NCBI GenBank assembly: GCA_010909165.1
Contig: MU008164.1
Coordinates: forward strand, 1,612,001-1,676,000
Reading direction: 5' to 3'
Length of the DNA stretch: 64,000 nt
Source of the DNA: Anthoceros angustus
Taxonomy: Eukaryota; Streptophyta; Anthocerotopsida; Anthocerotales; Anthocerotaceae
Shown here: positions 21,085 through 33,364 of the stretch, in pieces
Layout of the letters: each line of letters begins with the position of its first letter
How positions within the stretch are numbered: the stretch's first letter is position 1
The notes under the pieces: generated by a model
Database searches by the model: none
Seen by the model: only the letters and a program-made list of their open reading frames with translations
What the model was told of the DNA's origin: nothing
Program-made: the position numbers and the translations under genes

Positions 21085-23690
21085 CGATGGCGGGAAGATG
21101 AGGCTGAGGCAAGGCAAGGCAAGTGCTTGCTTGCTTGCTTCCCGTCTCGTTTTCGTCCCGTCTCTTCCTGGGCGCATTTTGGCTTGCTGAGAGACCCAAT
21201 TTTGCATCGGCTGGGGAGTGAGGACGGACTGCTCGGGCCGTGCGAGGAAAGGAATCCATGCCTTGCCGGACCCGGGTGGCATAGCTGGTAGATAGCGCGC
21301 TTCGACCCACCTTTTTTTGCTTCTTTCCCTTCCCTTTCCTCCCAAGATGATGTTACCATTCAAGGCCTGCATCGGCTTACAAGCAGCAAGCGGCAGCAGC
21401 TAACAGTGAGAGCACGAGCAGCAGCAACAGCTTCACTTCAGCTTCAGCAGCAGCGGCATCTTCAGGACATCCGGCACCGGACTGATGAGCTGCTGCGGGG
21501 AGCTCTTTTGTGCTTGCTTGCTTTTGCTCAGAGCTGTTTAGCTTGCTCCGATTGCTTGCTTTGCAGATGCTAGGCTTTGGTAACTGAGACTTTTTAAATG
21601 GGACCATGGATGTCCCGGACCCTGGAAGCGCTTCCTCACGCTATCCCCTCTTTTGTGTACATAATCTGAACAAGCCAATGCCATTTTCACGCTCTCCTGC
21701 TTCCTTTGCGTGATGGGTTACACCGTGCAATGCAATGCAGTGAAGTGCACTGCAATGCAAGCCCTCGCTTCTCAGCTGACAAATTGCAACGCCTGTGATG
21801 GGTTTGCTTCTTATTTTGATGGGTCATAGTGCAGTGCAATGCTATGCAAAGTGCAATGCAGGCAGCAGGCCCTCATGTCCCACGACAAGAAGCCGCCATT
21901 GCCATTGCACATTGCACCGCCATCAAGCTCTGTCTTGCGGTTGCGCAAGGCTGCCCTGTGGCTATGAAAAAACGGTGGCAGCGCGGGCGGGTGGCCAAGC
22001 AAGTTGGAGGGGTGACGACAAGGCCGTGCGTGTGCACTGGAGTCCGGATAGGACAAATGGAGATGGTCTCGTGGGGCAGGGGGCGAGGCGGTGTCAGGAT
22101 GTGAGCTCACATCACCTCATTCTCTCGCTGGTTGGCCTTGGCTTGGCTTGCTTGCTTGCTTTGCTTGGCCCTGCGGCCTGCCTGCCTCCTGGGCCCTCAG
22201 GTGCAGGGGCCCTTGCCCTTGGGAAGGAAGAAGAGAATCCCATCATTGGGACCCTGCTTTCTGCCCCTCGCCTCTCGCTCACATGGCCCGGCCTGGACGC
22301 AGAAAGAGGCAAAGTCTGGGAGACGACACCGACCTGAGGGATGAATCCATGACACGCACTCGTACCGTTTTGCAATACAAAACTCCGCAGCAGAGCGGAA
22401 TCCGAGGGTGGGACCGCTCACCGGCTGCAGCTCTCGTGAAGACGGGCAGTGGGTGCCTGGACTCTGCACTCTGGGCTGGAGCCGCCTGCTGCCAGACCTT
22501 TCCTCTTTCTTCTCTCCTCTTCTCTTCTCATCTCGTCTCGTCTCATCTCTTCTCTTGGGCTTCTCCTTCTCCTCTGTCATGTGGCACACTGTACATTGTA
22601 CATGTTGTCATTGGGTGGTGGATAAGAGGAAAGGAAGAAAGCGGATAGCAAGCTCCTTTCCCGATCTCAGAAGGGGAAGGCAAAGGCAGTGGCAGGGAGA
22701 AAACAAAAAACAAAAAAAGTGTGACCTCGGGTGCTGGCCCCACCCTCCGCCCATCTGCAGACAACAGGCCTGGCCTGGGCTTCCAGCCGGACATTCATCC
22801 GCCCCCTGCAAGCTGCAGCCTGCTGAGGTCAGTTCAAACCCAACGACAAACTTTTTACCCCACACGCAGGAGCCGAGGAGCTGCACTGACTGCTCCTCAA
22901 CAGAGGCTCTGCACCTGCATACGTATCAAGATCGTAAAAGTTGGAGGGTGCAGGCTCGATTCCCCAAGAACCTCTCCTGCTGCCTGCTGCCTGCTGCCTG
23001 CCCAGTCCTCCATGGACGGTACTGGTTTACTCTACCCCAAAAGCTTTCCCTATTTTTAAACCAGCTCAATGATGTTGAGGGATATTTCTTTCCCCCTGCC
23101 AGGACCCACCTTCTTCTGCTCAACACACATACTTGCAAGAGCCAGACAACCACACACCGGCCTCAGCGTGAAGGAGTGCACCAAATGGTAGATTATACCG
23201 TCTTCTAAGTGGTCCCGAACTTCGCTTTTCTCAAATCCCCCCCACACAAGTTCCTCTTGTGGCTGTACACCTGGGGAGAACGGGATACTAGTAAAATTTG
23301 CCCCTGCTGCTTGGCTCTGCAGAGTGCAGGGAAGAAAGCTGCCTCCGAGTCTCTTTCCCGCTGGAAGGCCTCTCAGATCGCGGATTTCGTACCTTGGCAT
23401 CTGCGGCATTTGAAACCTCCCGCATCTGCTGGCAGATCATTTCCACGCCAGAGGTTTGCACCCAAGTGTACTGTGTTTTTCGCAAATTGATGGAGGGACA
23501 GCATCCTTCCCCCCCTTCTCCTGCGATTCGATTGCTCCACCCGCCCCACCTCTTCCAATGCATGCAGCAGCTCGCCTTCACGTCCCTCCCCAATTCACCA
23601 AAGACAGTCGTTTGCGGACTCAGCTGTCTCTGGGTCTCTGTACGCGTCACGAGATGCGATTGATAGTTGCTAAACATAGCTACATATTAT
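21085..23690. other. S40 3' flank and intergenic DNA
   Basis: GC-moderate DNA with short simple repeats (CTTG, TCTCG, CTGC). Overlapping frames on both strands lack domains and look like compositional noise. Confidence 0.4.
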
Positions 23691-24448
23691 AACAGATAAT
23701 TCATTCATTCAAATATTTCAATAGTTCATAAATGCAGATTATTTATTAACTGGTTGGTAAATTAACCTCTATACTAATACGATATAGATAGTAGTAAACA
23801 ATTCAGTGATATTAGGTCAAAGTTAGTGAGTGTAATAATAACAATTTGATAGCATCGAACCAGCAATGGGCTAAGACTTGGTTCTTGAATTGTCACTATG
23901 ACAACACCAAGCTAATTGTAGTTGGCTCTTGAGTGGTCATTGTACCAATACCGAGCTAACAATAGCTAGCTGTAGGGTAAAGTTGGCTTGCAAATTGTCC
24001 CTTTTATAATATCAACAAGTAACTCAAGAAATTAAGTTCCTTTACCGGGAGCAAATGATTATGACATGGAAATGAAATCAGGGTTCGATATCCAAGGAAG
24101 GCTCTTTAAGTCAATCTCAATGTACTTCCTAATTCAGGTGTGTTGAAGACTATAACAATGACCATCACCATGTAACCGGTCTCATGCTTTCAAACTTACA
24201 ATAGGCAGTAAAACCCACACTAGGGAGTATGATTATTACCATTAGTATAATTATACCGAAAACCGAATTATTATTACCGAATAAAACTGAAGTATTCCCA
24301 GTCATATAATTATTCCCAGTTATATAATTATGACTAGTAATTTTATTATTTTATCGAAGTATTATTATGCTATATAACCGGCCTCATACTTTAAAACCGA
24401 ATTCGGCCTGCTCGAAACTGGGACAACTTTCACCTAATATCACCCTAC

Positions 24449-24504
<56 letters not shown>

Positions 24505-24595
24505 CATTATCATTACTACCATTATTACTATTACTCTTATTACGACTAGTATAAGTCTTTTAAGCGAGAAAATGTGTGAGGGCTATATATGCAGG
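23691..24595. other. AT-rich DNA with (TTA)n microsatellite
   Basis: The shift from GC-moderate to AT-rich DNA near 23690 is abrupt. 24449-24502 is about 18 uninterrupted TTA/ATT units. No gene is seen. Confidence 0.7.
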
Positions 24596-25010
24596 TTGCA
24601 TAGAACATATTTGAAGTTCTATATTCATCCAAAAAACTTGAGAGTTTTTCGAGCGACAAATTGTTTGAGGGGCTATATATGTTCTTATTCTGCTGCAGAA
24701 AATTCAATTGAGGTTTGAAGTTCTATATTCATCCAAAAAAGTTGAGAGTTTTCGAGCGACAAATTGTGTGAGGGGCTATATATGTTCTTATTCTGCTGCA
24801 GAAAATTCAATTGAGGTTTAATACCATATCTACCACATTACTTGTGTGAGGGGCTATATATGTTCTTATTCTGCTGCAGAAAATTCAATTGAGGTTTAAT
24901 ACCATATCTACCACATTACTCTAGGGGGCAATATATGTTCTTATTCTGCAGCAGAGAAAATTCAATTACGGTTTAGTACCATATCTTACCACACTACTTT
25001 AGGAAAACTC
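24596..25010. repeat. Tandem array of ~105-bp and ~80-bp units
   Basis: The core GGGGCTATATATGTTCTTAT followed by CTGCTGCAGAAAATTCAATT recurs near 24671, 24774, 24850 and, with changes, 24930. The first two units carry a TTGAAGTTCTATATTCATCC segment; the last two carry TACCATATCTACCACATTAC instead. Confidence 0.8.
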
Positions 25011-25043
25011 GTAGAACAAGGAGGTAATTAGATTTCGGTCATC

Positions 25044-25655
25044 ATGAAATCTAATTCTCATCGCTCTAGTAAGCTCCTCAAGAGGAAGAGGGTTGAGTCA
25101 GCTCACACTATGGCACGTGATGAAGAACCTTCACCAAATGCTGCAAGACACACAAGTGACATGCAACCTAATTTGAATGTCTTAGGGGCTACATCATCCC
25201 CTGTACATGTGGATGAAGCATTGAGTGATTCAGAGGGAACACTACATGATTTAATGATGGCAAATCGTGCCAAAATGAAGAGAAAAGAACGACAAGCACA
25301 AGCTGAACAATTAACACCAATTCTCTTGGAGGTTGACCTAAGCTTTAAATCTAATTATGAACCGAAAAAGGAGCATGTTCAAGAGAGTGCACGAATTCAA
25401 CAAGACCTTTTTTGCTCGAAGGGGACTACATCAAAGGTAGCTACTATTGTGGAAGTAGCTGGCGGTGTTAACCTTATCGAGACAGAAATCGAAGACAAAG
25501 AAATCAAAGAGGAAAAAATCGAAGAGACAGAAATCGAAAAGCCCAAGGTGAAGTCCCCAAAGAAAAAACGAAACCAACCCACTAAGGGCCAAAAGTTGCT
25601 GCGGAAGCTCAGAGAGCAAGCTAGGATGGAATGTGCATATAGAAATCGAAAGTAG
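25044..25655 (+). CDS. Uncharacterised Lys/Glu-rich protein (203 aa)
   Basis: ATG-initiated frame of 203 residues, directly after the tandem array. It is basic at both ends (LLKRKRVES and PKKKRNQPTKGQKLLRKLRE) with a Glu/Ile/Lys repeat-like stretch (EIEDKEIKEEKIEETEIEK) at about 149-167. I recognise no domain. The position after a TATATA-containing repeat array would fit the first ORF of a retroelement, but no zinc knuckle or polymerase follows. A host gene or a chance frame remains possible. Confidence 0.35.
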   Translation: MKSNSHRSSKLLKRKRVESAHTMARDEEPSPNAARHTSDMQPNLNVLGATSSPVHVDEALSDSEGTLHDLMMANRAKMKRKERQAQAEQLTPILLEVDLSFKSNYEPKKEHVQESARIQQDLFCSKGTTSKVATIVEVAGGVNLIETEIEDKEIKEEKIEETEIEKPKVKSPKKKRNQPTKGQKLLRKLREQARMECAYRNRK

Positions 25656-26635
25656 TTCATGGCTTCGAGAATCATTAGAATCTTTCCAGAGTTTGTCTGC
25701 TTAGCCTTGTTACAAAATCTTAGGGAGTGTGATCAGCATTAGAAGTCCCTTCGAGTACTTAAGTGATGTACAATCCTCATCTTTAAAGTTTGTTGTTTGT
25801 ACATGATATAATGTTGCGAGTGAACCCACTTGTTTCTTACGTGGAATAACTTCGATACTAAGGAAAAGGAATATGAAGAGAAATGGGCTAAATACCCAAC
25901 CTACATCTCGCGAAGTCTTATATAACCTCTAAGCAAAGACAAACACAAAGCCCTTAATCAGCACAACGAGAATAAAAATTCTAACTGTAAGTGTTGAAAA
26001 GTCAAGCCCTATAGAAACACGTGCCACATCAACGAGTGAACCAACATTCAGCAAATAAAAACTTCAAATAATACCTTTCACCTACGCAAAGGAAGTCGGT
26101 GAGCTCGTTCGTTGATGCATACATTGTGTAAAATCTCATCAAATGTAGGGGGCGCTACTTCTTCAGCACCAGAGGTAGGTAGCTGTTTTCTTATCCCGGA
26201 CCTTGACATGCTTGGGGTAGTACGTAGTTTCAAGATGGGTGATAGCGAGGGCTAGTCCCGCTTGGCCTTGTGCCCTCCTGAGGGTTGTTCGCTTAGTCTC
26301 GAAGAAGATGGGATTTCCGATCTCTTTTTTATATAAAGTCTTCACGTTTTTATAAAATCACATTCATAACATGGATCTCATTTGTCATATTTTTTTTGCA
26401 TGTAGAGTAAATATTTCAGCATGTTTAATATGTTGTTATCTTAAAAACCCAAAACCCTAAATTAATGTTAAAATATTTTATAGATATAAATATTTTTAAT
26501 ACAAAATTATAGAATAATATCATAGTGAGATAAAACATGTATGGCTCCCTGAAACCATGTACAAAAAATTACATGCGTGAGAGAAGTCAATGGGCTGCAC
26601 ATGTCTGTAGGAGGCGGAAGTATTGGACAGAGTCC
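25656..26635. other. AT-rich intergenic DNA
   Basis: No gene recognised; one short reverse frame at 26163-26345 has no domain. Confidence 0.4.
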
Positions 26636-26713
26636 GCATTCTTAAATAGTAAAATTTGAAGGAGATGCTATGTCTGCATTCTTAAATAATATAATTTGAA
26701 GGAGATGCTATGT
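26636..26713. repeat. ~40-bp tandem repeat x2
   Basis: GCATTCTTAAATA...TTTGAAGGAGATGCTATGTC occurs twice, the second copy reaching the WSS1 stop codon region. Confidence 0.75.
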
Positions 26714-28465
26714 CCCAGCCGGGCCTCGAGTGGCAACAGGGGGACCATAGGAGAATCTCCACTGGCCACAGGCCTCACAAGTGTCTAGCAGCACTGTGTT
26801 TTCCAGAGTGCACTGTCTGCAGGTCCAGGTTTTCAAGGACTTGGAGGCATTTGTGAGTGGAGGAATGGTTGGAGCGGTTGAGGTGGTGTGGGTTTCAAGC
26901 TTCTCCTTGGCTGCACTGCAAGCTGCACAGTTGGTTAATAGGACTGGATTTTGGAGAGTGCAACGACTACACGTCCAGATTGTTTCACTGTCCTGCTGCT
27001 TTGATGTTCCACAAGCGCCACACAGAAGGGCAGTTGGCTGCAAAAACATAGACAGCAGTTTTTATGAGTGAGACATCCTTACAAGGAGGTGTTTGACTGC
27101 AGAGAAGTTAAAATTTCATGACTAAGATTGAAACTTACAGGGTTCAGGAGTGTGCATATCGAGCATTCCCACATGTCTAATGAGCGAGAGGTTGCCTGTG
27201 GATGAGCAGTTGGTGGTCTTTGTGACGGTGAGCTTCTACTGCTGGTTCCTTGCCCAAGACTTTGCTGTGCATGAGAGCTTGATGCAGCATCACGTTCGAC
27301 CTCTTGCGCTGATGATGTCCCTTTCCCTTTACTATTGGGAGCCTGGGCATTCCCTAGGGTTCCTACAGCTCTGCCATTTTGCTCCCCTATCGAAGGGCTG
27401 TCCATCAATTCCTGTGCCTTCTGTAGGCCATCTGGTCCTGAGGTTGAAGGTGCTCCACACCAGATATCATCTCTGAGCCGCCGTTCAGCTGCCATAGCTG
27501 CTGCTTGTACTGGACTCAGATCCCTCATGATGCTGCTGTTCCCTCCTAGCCGGCGAGGTCCTGATGGCATCAGTGCACTTGTCCGTGCTCGCTTCTCAGC
27601 AGCAGCCAGAGCTGCTTGGCGAAGTCCAGTTGGGGGTGGGTTGTGACGAAAGCCTCCCAGACGTTGGCCTTTGGCGTCGAATCCTGCACCTGTTCCACCA
27701 GTGCCTTTGGCCATGAGCTCCTCACATTCCTGCAAACAGCAAGAGGAAGAATCAGAGACATGAATGTGCCAGCAGTCAGTCGAAGACAAGCTGCTTGGTT
27801 CCTGCTTTCTTGTTCCAAAACCCTGCAACATGAGTACCTACCGAAGTGATCTCATCAAGGAGCTTGTAGAATTTGGTATCATGAGGGCCACACTCAATGT
27901 GTGTGAGCTCATGCAGCAAAGTGCCTAACACAGACTCGTAGGATAAAAACTCCGACTCTGGCCCGTGCCGTCTAAGTCTAACCATAATCTTCTGCCCTCC
28001 GTTCACGTTCAGTCCCAGCAGCCCCCCATCTTTTGGACTGCAAGTATTCCAACAAACTCAAACGTGAGAGGAAGCAGTAAGGCCACCATCAGGTGCTGGA
28101 CATCACAGATCTCACCACAATCATTTTCACATAACGTTCCTGGTGGCTTTTGTTTCAGACACATCCGCATTGCAGACAACTGACCAGGAAATCCAGGGTG
28201 ATACGGAGAAAGAGAAGACTCCAGGACTAAGTTGGGTTTCCCTACCATGGTTCCCACCTGAAAGCTTTACACCCAAAATAATCAAGCACTTCCCCTTCTA
28301 CTCACCAGAATTCACATAGCAAGGGAACCTGCCACTTGCGCTTTCTCATGATGGGCTCGACCTGCCATGCCGCATCCTGCAACATCTTTTGGCATCAGCA
28401 TCTCGCTCCCCTCCAAGGGTTTTGATCTCCCATATCTTGTACAAGGCGACCTCAGCAACAACCAT
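26708..28465 (-). CDS. WSS1A: WSS1-like WLM metalloprotease with RanBP2 zinc fingers (copy W1)
   Basis: Four exons on the reverse strand: 28306-28465, 27842-28037, 27139-27729, 26708-27037; consensus splice sites; about 425 residues. The WLM domain carries HELTHIECGPHD (HExxH plus a third His), the zinc-protease site of Wss1/SPRTN-type enzymes that cleave DNA-protein crosslinks. A GFDAKGQRLGG stretch may be a Cdc48-binding SHP motif. The C-terminus has three RanBP2-type fingers (WECSICTLLNP, WTCSRCTLQNP, WTCRQCTLENT), the first split by an intron. This is the architecture I recall for Arabidopsis WSS1A (At1g55915). Oddity: exon 1 is 160 nt where phase needs 161; one A is missing in the GCCAAAAAGATG run that copy W2 keeps, so as written the frame breaks early. 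It may be a sequencing error. Confidence 0.85.
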
Positions 28466-28569
28466 GATTCCAACAATCAGTCCCTGGAGACAACTCAAAG
28501 CTCTCCCGCTCGGACTTCTTCAAAACTGTGTCGCTCCTGATCTTCTATGCACATATGTACGAGACACAT

Positions 28570-28800
28570 ACAGGGTTCAGGAGTGTGCATATCGAGCATT
28601 CCCACATGTCTAATGAGCGAGAGGTTGCCTGTGGATGAGCAGTTGGTGGTCTTTGTGACGGTGAGCTTCTACTGCTGGTTCCTTGCCCAAGACTTTGCTG
28701 TGCATGAGAGCTTGATGCAGCATCACGTTCGACCTCTTGCGCTGATGATGTCCCTTTACTATTGGGAGCCTGGGCATTCCCTAGGGTTCCTACAGCTCTG
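28570..28800 (-). pseudogene. Internal piece of WSS1 exon 3
   Basis: Repeats 27139-27370 (the Ser/Gln-rich linker and first half-finger) between two joins, a 4-bp overlap TACA at 28569 and a 9-bp overlap ACAGCTCTG at 28792-28800. It is not connected to a complete gene. Confidence 0.8.
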
Positions 28801-29941
28801 TGGGAGAACGTCTGCAAGACCGTATGAATGAGACCAAAGTAGCTGCCCAGCTGGATGCAGCAAGGAGTGAGGCTGCAGAAGGCAAGCCCGAGAGGACAGG
28901 TGGGCAGCATAGCATTATACTCCTTTCCACCATTCAAGTATTGAGGTTTATATTCAGCAAAATGCCTCTCCTCCTTTGCTCTTGTCGTTGTCGATGATCA
29001 GTCTCTTGAACTCCATTTGACACGTTCCCATGTTGCAGCCCTTGGTATGGTGTAAGGAGACCACGCTGGCTGGGACCCATTTCTTCGACTATCCCAAGCA
29101 CTTGAAGGCGAAGCTCCAGCTGACTACGGGTTTGATCTTCTGGGTCTAGGAGAGGATCCGAAGAAATTCGATGTGTATTTCAAGTAAGCATGCCACGTCC
29201 ATGTGTAGATGGTTTGTGGCTTGCGCACTATTCGGCTGTTCCATCTTCTCATAGTGGCATCTGCTGCAGCCCCTCACACTTTGGGATCTGGTTTGTTCAG
29301 CTTTGAGGTGCTGCATGCACGATGGGCCATGTTAGCAGCTCTGGGTGTAGTGATACCTGAAATACTCGACCGTTTTGTGGAGTGTCTTTTCAGAGCCTGT
29401 ATGGTGGCGCGTTGGGTACTCTAAGCTTCAGGCAAGGCAGCACAAAGCTAGGCTGCATTCTAGGTGTTTAGCTCAGCAATATGACGTTTGTCCTGACCGA
29501 TGGCCACACCTTATCACCTCCCTTTAGCCAAGCAACGCCAATTTGATCTGTATCTGACCAGCTTGCGATGTCGTGTCGTTTCAGGGAGATACTCTGGACT
29601 ATCTTGGCATACCAGGCCTCCACATTGCCGGGGCCCAAGGCGTCCTTGTCATCGGCATCTGCCAGGTCCTCCTGATGGTACGTAAGAAGTAGGTTTGGTG
29701 TCATCTGTAGAGGAACTGGTCACATTAGAGAACACCATCTGATTGACCTCCATTCCTCCAGGTTGGCCCTGAATATGCCAGATATTGCGGCATCGAGGCT
29801 CTGGAGCCTCTGGGAATATACCTCCCAGGTGACATCAACTACCCAGGCGGCTGGCTGTTCGATCCTCTGGGTCTGTCCAGGGACCCAGCCACATTCCAGG
29901 AGCTCAAAGTGAAGGAGATGAAGAATGGACGATTGGCCATG
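28792..29941 (+). pseudogene. LHCB7: LHCB7, truncated copy L1
   Basis: Starts inside exon 3 (28801 on) and ends inside exon 7 (29762-29941, cut after KNGRLAM), where it is fused to WSS1 exon 3. Exons 4-6 are 29039-29183, 29301-29431 and 29585-29677. Besides the lesions shared by all copies it lost one A in exon 3, one G in exon 4 and one T in exon 5. Unlike L2 and L3 it keeps the CGA-type codon context (GCCCGAGAGG) instead of a TGA in exon 3. Confidence 0.85.
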
Positions 29942-30691
29942 AGCTCCTCACATTCCTGCAAACAGCAAGAGGAAGAATCAGAGACATGAATGTGCCAGCA
30001 GTCAGTCGAAGACAAGCTGCTTGGTTCCTGCTTTCTTGTTCCAAAACCCTGCAACATGAGTACCTACCGAAGTGATCTCATCAAGGAGCTTGTAGAATTT
30101 GGTATCATGAGGGCCACACTCAATGTGTGTGAGCTCATGCAGCAAAGTGCCTAACACAGACTCGTAGGATAAAAACTCCGACTCTGGCCCGTGCCGTCTA
30201 AGTCTAACCATAATCTTCTGCCCTCCGTTCACGTTCAGTCCCAGCAGCCCCCCATCTTTTGGACTGCAAGTATTCCAACAAACTCAAACGTGAGAGGAAG
30301 CAGTAAGGCCACCATCAGGTGCTGGACATCACAGATCTCACCACAATCATTTTCACATAACGTTCCTGGTGGCTTTTGTTTCAGACACATCCGCATTGCA
30401 GACAACTGACCAGGAAATCCAGGGTGATACGGAGAAAGAGAAGACTCCAGGACTAAGTTGGGTTTCCTACCATGGTTCCCACCTGAAAGCTTTACACCCA
30501 AAATAATCAAGCACTTCCCCTTCTACTCACCAGAATTCACATAGCAAGGGAACCTGCCACTTGCGCTTTCTCATGATGGGCTCGACCTGCCATGCCGCAT
30601 CCTGCAACATCTTTTTGGCATCAGCATCTCGCTCCCCTCCAAGGGTTTTGATCTCCCATATCTTGTACAAGGCGACCTCAGCAACAACCAT
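29933..30691 (-). pseudogene. WSS1A: WSS1-like protease, 5' copy W2
   Basis: Exon 1 (30531-30691) has the expected 161 nt and an open frame (MVVAEVALYKIWEIKTLGG). Exon 2 (30068-30263) with HELTH is intact. Exon 3 is cut after ~22 nt at the TTGGCCATG overlap with LHCB7. The zinc fingers are therefore missing, although this copy has the undamaged 5' half that W1 lacks. Confidence 0.85.
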
Positions 30692-31130
30692 GATTCCAAC
30701 AATCAGTCCCTGGAGACAACTCAAAGCTCTCCCGCTCGGACTTCTTCAAAACTGTGTCGCTCCTGATCTTCTATGCACATATGTACGAGACACATACATC
30801 CGTAAACTTGTGCTACATTCCTTTCAGGCAACTTCTGGGCGGATGCCGTTGTTTATAATCGGAAAATTCGTATGCTCCTTCCTCTCCGTTTGCGGGGGAA
30901 ACAAGTCTTCGGCCAAACGTCTTCCACTTTCCAACTCTTCGATTCCGGCTCTGCTACATGGACACTGCTGATGTTTCACCCCTCCGCACCTCGCTTCCAT
31001 GACGACTGCTACTTTCAACTTTTCTCTGGGTGGGATTCCTTCTCATGCAACCCTCCGTCATGATCAAGTTGCCTCAACTTTGATCATAAGATCATAACCG
31101 GTCCAGGCTGTTAGTTCCCGTCCAAGAGAA
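30692..31130. promoter_or_regulatory. Shared WSS1/LHCB7 divergent promoter region
   Basis: About 440 bp separate the start codons of WSS1 (-) and LHCB7 (+). No TATA box is obvious. The region is repeated almost unchanged at 32928-33364. Confidence 0.5.
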
Positions 31131-32572
31131 ATGGCAGCTGGGTTGTGTGTCGCGCCTCTGGGAACCAGCCATCTGCATGTAAGTGCGACCTTTTGCGGCT
31201 TGTTCGGGACAAGAAGGATTTGTGGGTTTCGTTGGGTGCCACATTGCTATCTCGTAATCTGTGTCTGCTAACCTTCAGAACGTGCTTGTCCTCAGAACCA
31301 CTGGACCGGGCAGCAGATCCGAGTTAGAAGATCATCCTCTAGCCATCCACGTCATGCTCGAACATCTGGCGTGGTACCATGCAAAGCAGCTTGGCAAGAG
31401 GTATGTTACGAATGTTGAACCTTTTTCCGCCCTGTTAGAAGCAAGGATAGGGGCAGCTGCAAAGCTTTTGACATCCTTGAGGTACCATCGTCTGATTGGC
31501 ATGGAGCAAACTTATTGAACTGAAGTGGATCGTGAATTCTGTGGACTAGCTAGCTGGGGTTTTATTGTTCTCTGCTCTACCTTTCACGGTGGTGAAGGCC
31601 ATTGCCAACAGCTCTGTGGGAGAACGTCTGCAAGACCGTATGAATGAGACCAAAGTAGCTGCCCAGCTGGATGCAGCAAGGAGTGAGGCTGCAGAAAGGC
31701 AAGCCTGAGAGGACAGGTGGGCAGCATAGCATTATACTCCTTTCCACCATTCAAGTATTGAGGTTTATATTCAGCAAAATGCCTCTCCTCCTTTGCTCTT
31801 GTCGTTGTCGATGATCAGTCTCTTGAACTCCATTTGACACGTTCCCATGTTGCAGCCCTTGGTATGGTGTAAGGAGACCACGCTGGCTGGGACCCATTTC
31901 TTCGACTATCCCAAGCACTTGAAGGGCGAAGCTCCAGCTGACTACGGGTTTGATCTTCTGGGTCTAGGAGAGGATCCGAAGAAATTCGATGTGTATTTCA
32001 AGTAAGCATGCCACGTCCATGTGTAGATGGTTTGTGGCTTGGCACGCACTATTCGGCTGTTCCATCTTCTCATAGTGGCATCTGCTGCAGCCCCTCACAC
32101 TTTGGGATCTGGTTTGTTCAGCTTTGAGGTGCTGCATGCACGATGGGCCATGTTAGCAGCTCTGGGTGTAGTGATACCTGAAATACTCGACCGTTTTTGT
32201 GGAGTGTCTTTTCAGAGCCTGTATGGTGGCGCGTTGGGTACTCTAAGCTTCAGGCAAGGCAGCACAAAGCTAGGCTGCATTCTAGGTGTTTAGCTCAGCA
32301 ATATGACGTTTGTCCTGACCGATGGCCACACCTTATCACCTCCCTTTAGCCAAGCAACGCCAATTTGATCTGTATCTGACCAGCTTGCGATGTCGTGTCG
32401 TTTCAGGGAGATACTCTGGACTATCTTGGCATACCAGGCCTCCACATTGCCGGGGCCCAAGGCGTCCTTGTCATCGGCATCTGCCAGGTCCTCCTGATGG
32501 TACGTAAGAAGTAGGTTTGGTGTCATCTGTAGAGGAACTGGTCACATTAGAGAACACCATCTGATTGACCTC
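31131..32572 (+). pseudogene. LHCB7: LHCB7, copy L2 lacking the last exon
   Basis: Exons 31131-31178, 31296-31400, 31550-31716, 31856-32001, 32122-32253 and 32407-32499. Exon 6 has its full 93 nt ([16 protein letters not shown]...). Exon 7 is missing because the locus jumps at about 32571 into WSS1 intron 1 sequence. Exon 3 has an in-frame TGA where L1 has the CGA-type context, and exons 4 and 5 each lack one base, as in L3. Confidence 0.85.
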
Positions 32573-32927
32573 ACAGATCTCACCACAATCATTTTCACAT
32601 AACGTTCCTGGTGGCTTTTGTTTCAGACACATCCGCATTGCAGACAACTGACCAGGAAATCCAGGGTGATACGGAGAAAGAGAAGACTCCAGGACTAAGT
32701 TGGGTTTCCTACCATGGTTCCCACCTGAAAGCTTTACACCCAAAATAATCAAGCACTTCCTTCTACTCACCAGAATTCACATAGCAAGGGAACCTGCCAC
32801 TTGCGCTTTCTCATGATGGGCTCGACCTGCCATGCCGCATCCTGCAACATCTTTTGGCATCAGCATCTCGCTCCCTCAAGGGTTTGATCTCCCATATCTT
32901 GTACAAGGCGACCTCAGCAACAACCAT
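32573..32927 (-). pseudogene. WSS1-like protease, exon 1 copy W3
   Basis: Carries part of intron 1 and exon 1 (32771-32927), which is 157 nt instead of 161 owing to several small deletions. No WLM active-site exon is attached. Confidence 0.8.
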
Positions 32928-33364
32928 GATTCCAACAATCAGTCCCTGGAGACAACTCAAAGCTCTCCCGCTCGGACTTCTTCAAAACTGTGTCGCTCCT
33001 GATCTTCTATGCACATATGTACGAGACACATACATCCGTAAACTTGTGCTACATTCCTTTCAGGCAACTTCTGGGCGGATGCCGTTGTTTATAATCGGAA
33101 AATTCGTATGCTCCTTCCTCTCCGTTTGCGGGGAAACAAGTCTTCGGCCAAACGTCTTCCACTTTCCAACTCTTCGATTCCGGCTCTGCTACATGGACAC
33201 TGCTGATGTTTCACCCTCCGCACCTCGCTTCCATGACGACTGCTACTTTCAACTTTTCTCTGGGTGGGATTCCTTCTCATGCAACCCTCCGTCATGATCA
33301 AGTTGCCTCAACTTTGATCATAAGATCATAACCGGTCCAGGCTGTTAGTTCCCGTCCAAGAGAA
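32928..33364. repeat. Second copy of the WSS1/LHCB7 promoter region
   Basis: Same as 30692-31130 with a few one-base losses in homopolymers. Confidence 0.6.

Noticed and set aside
24449-24549. Leu/Tyr-rich ORF at 24367-24549
   Set aside because: Translation of a (TTA)n microsatellite.
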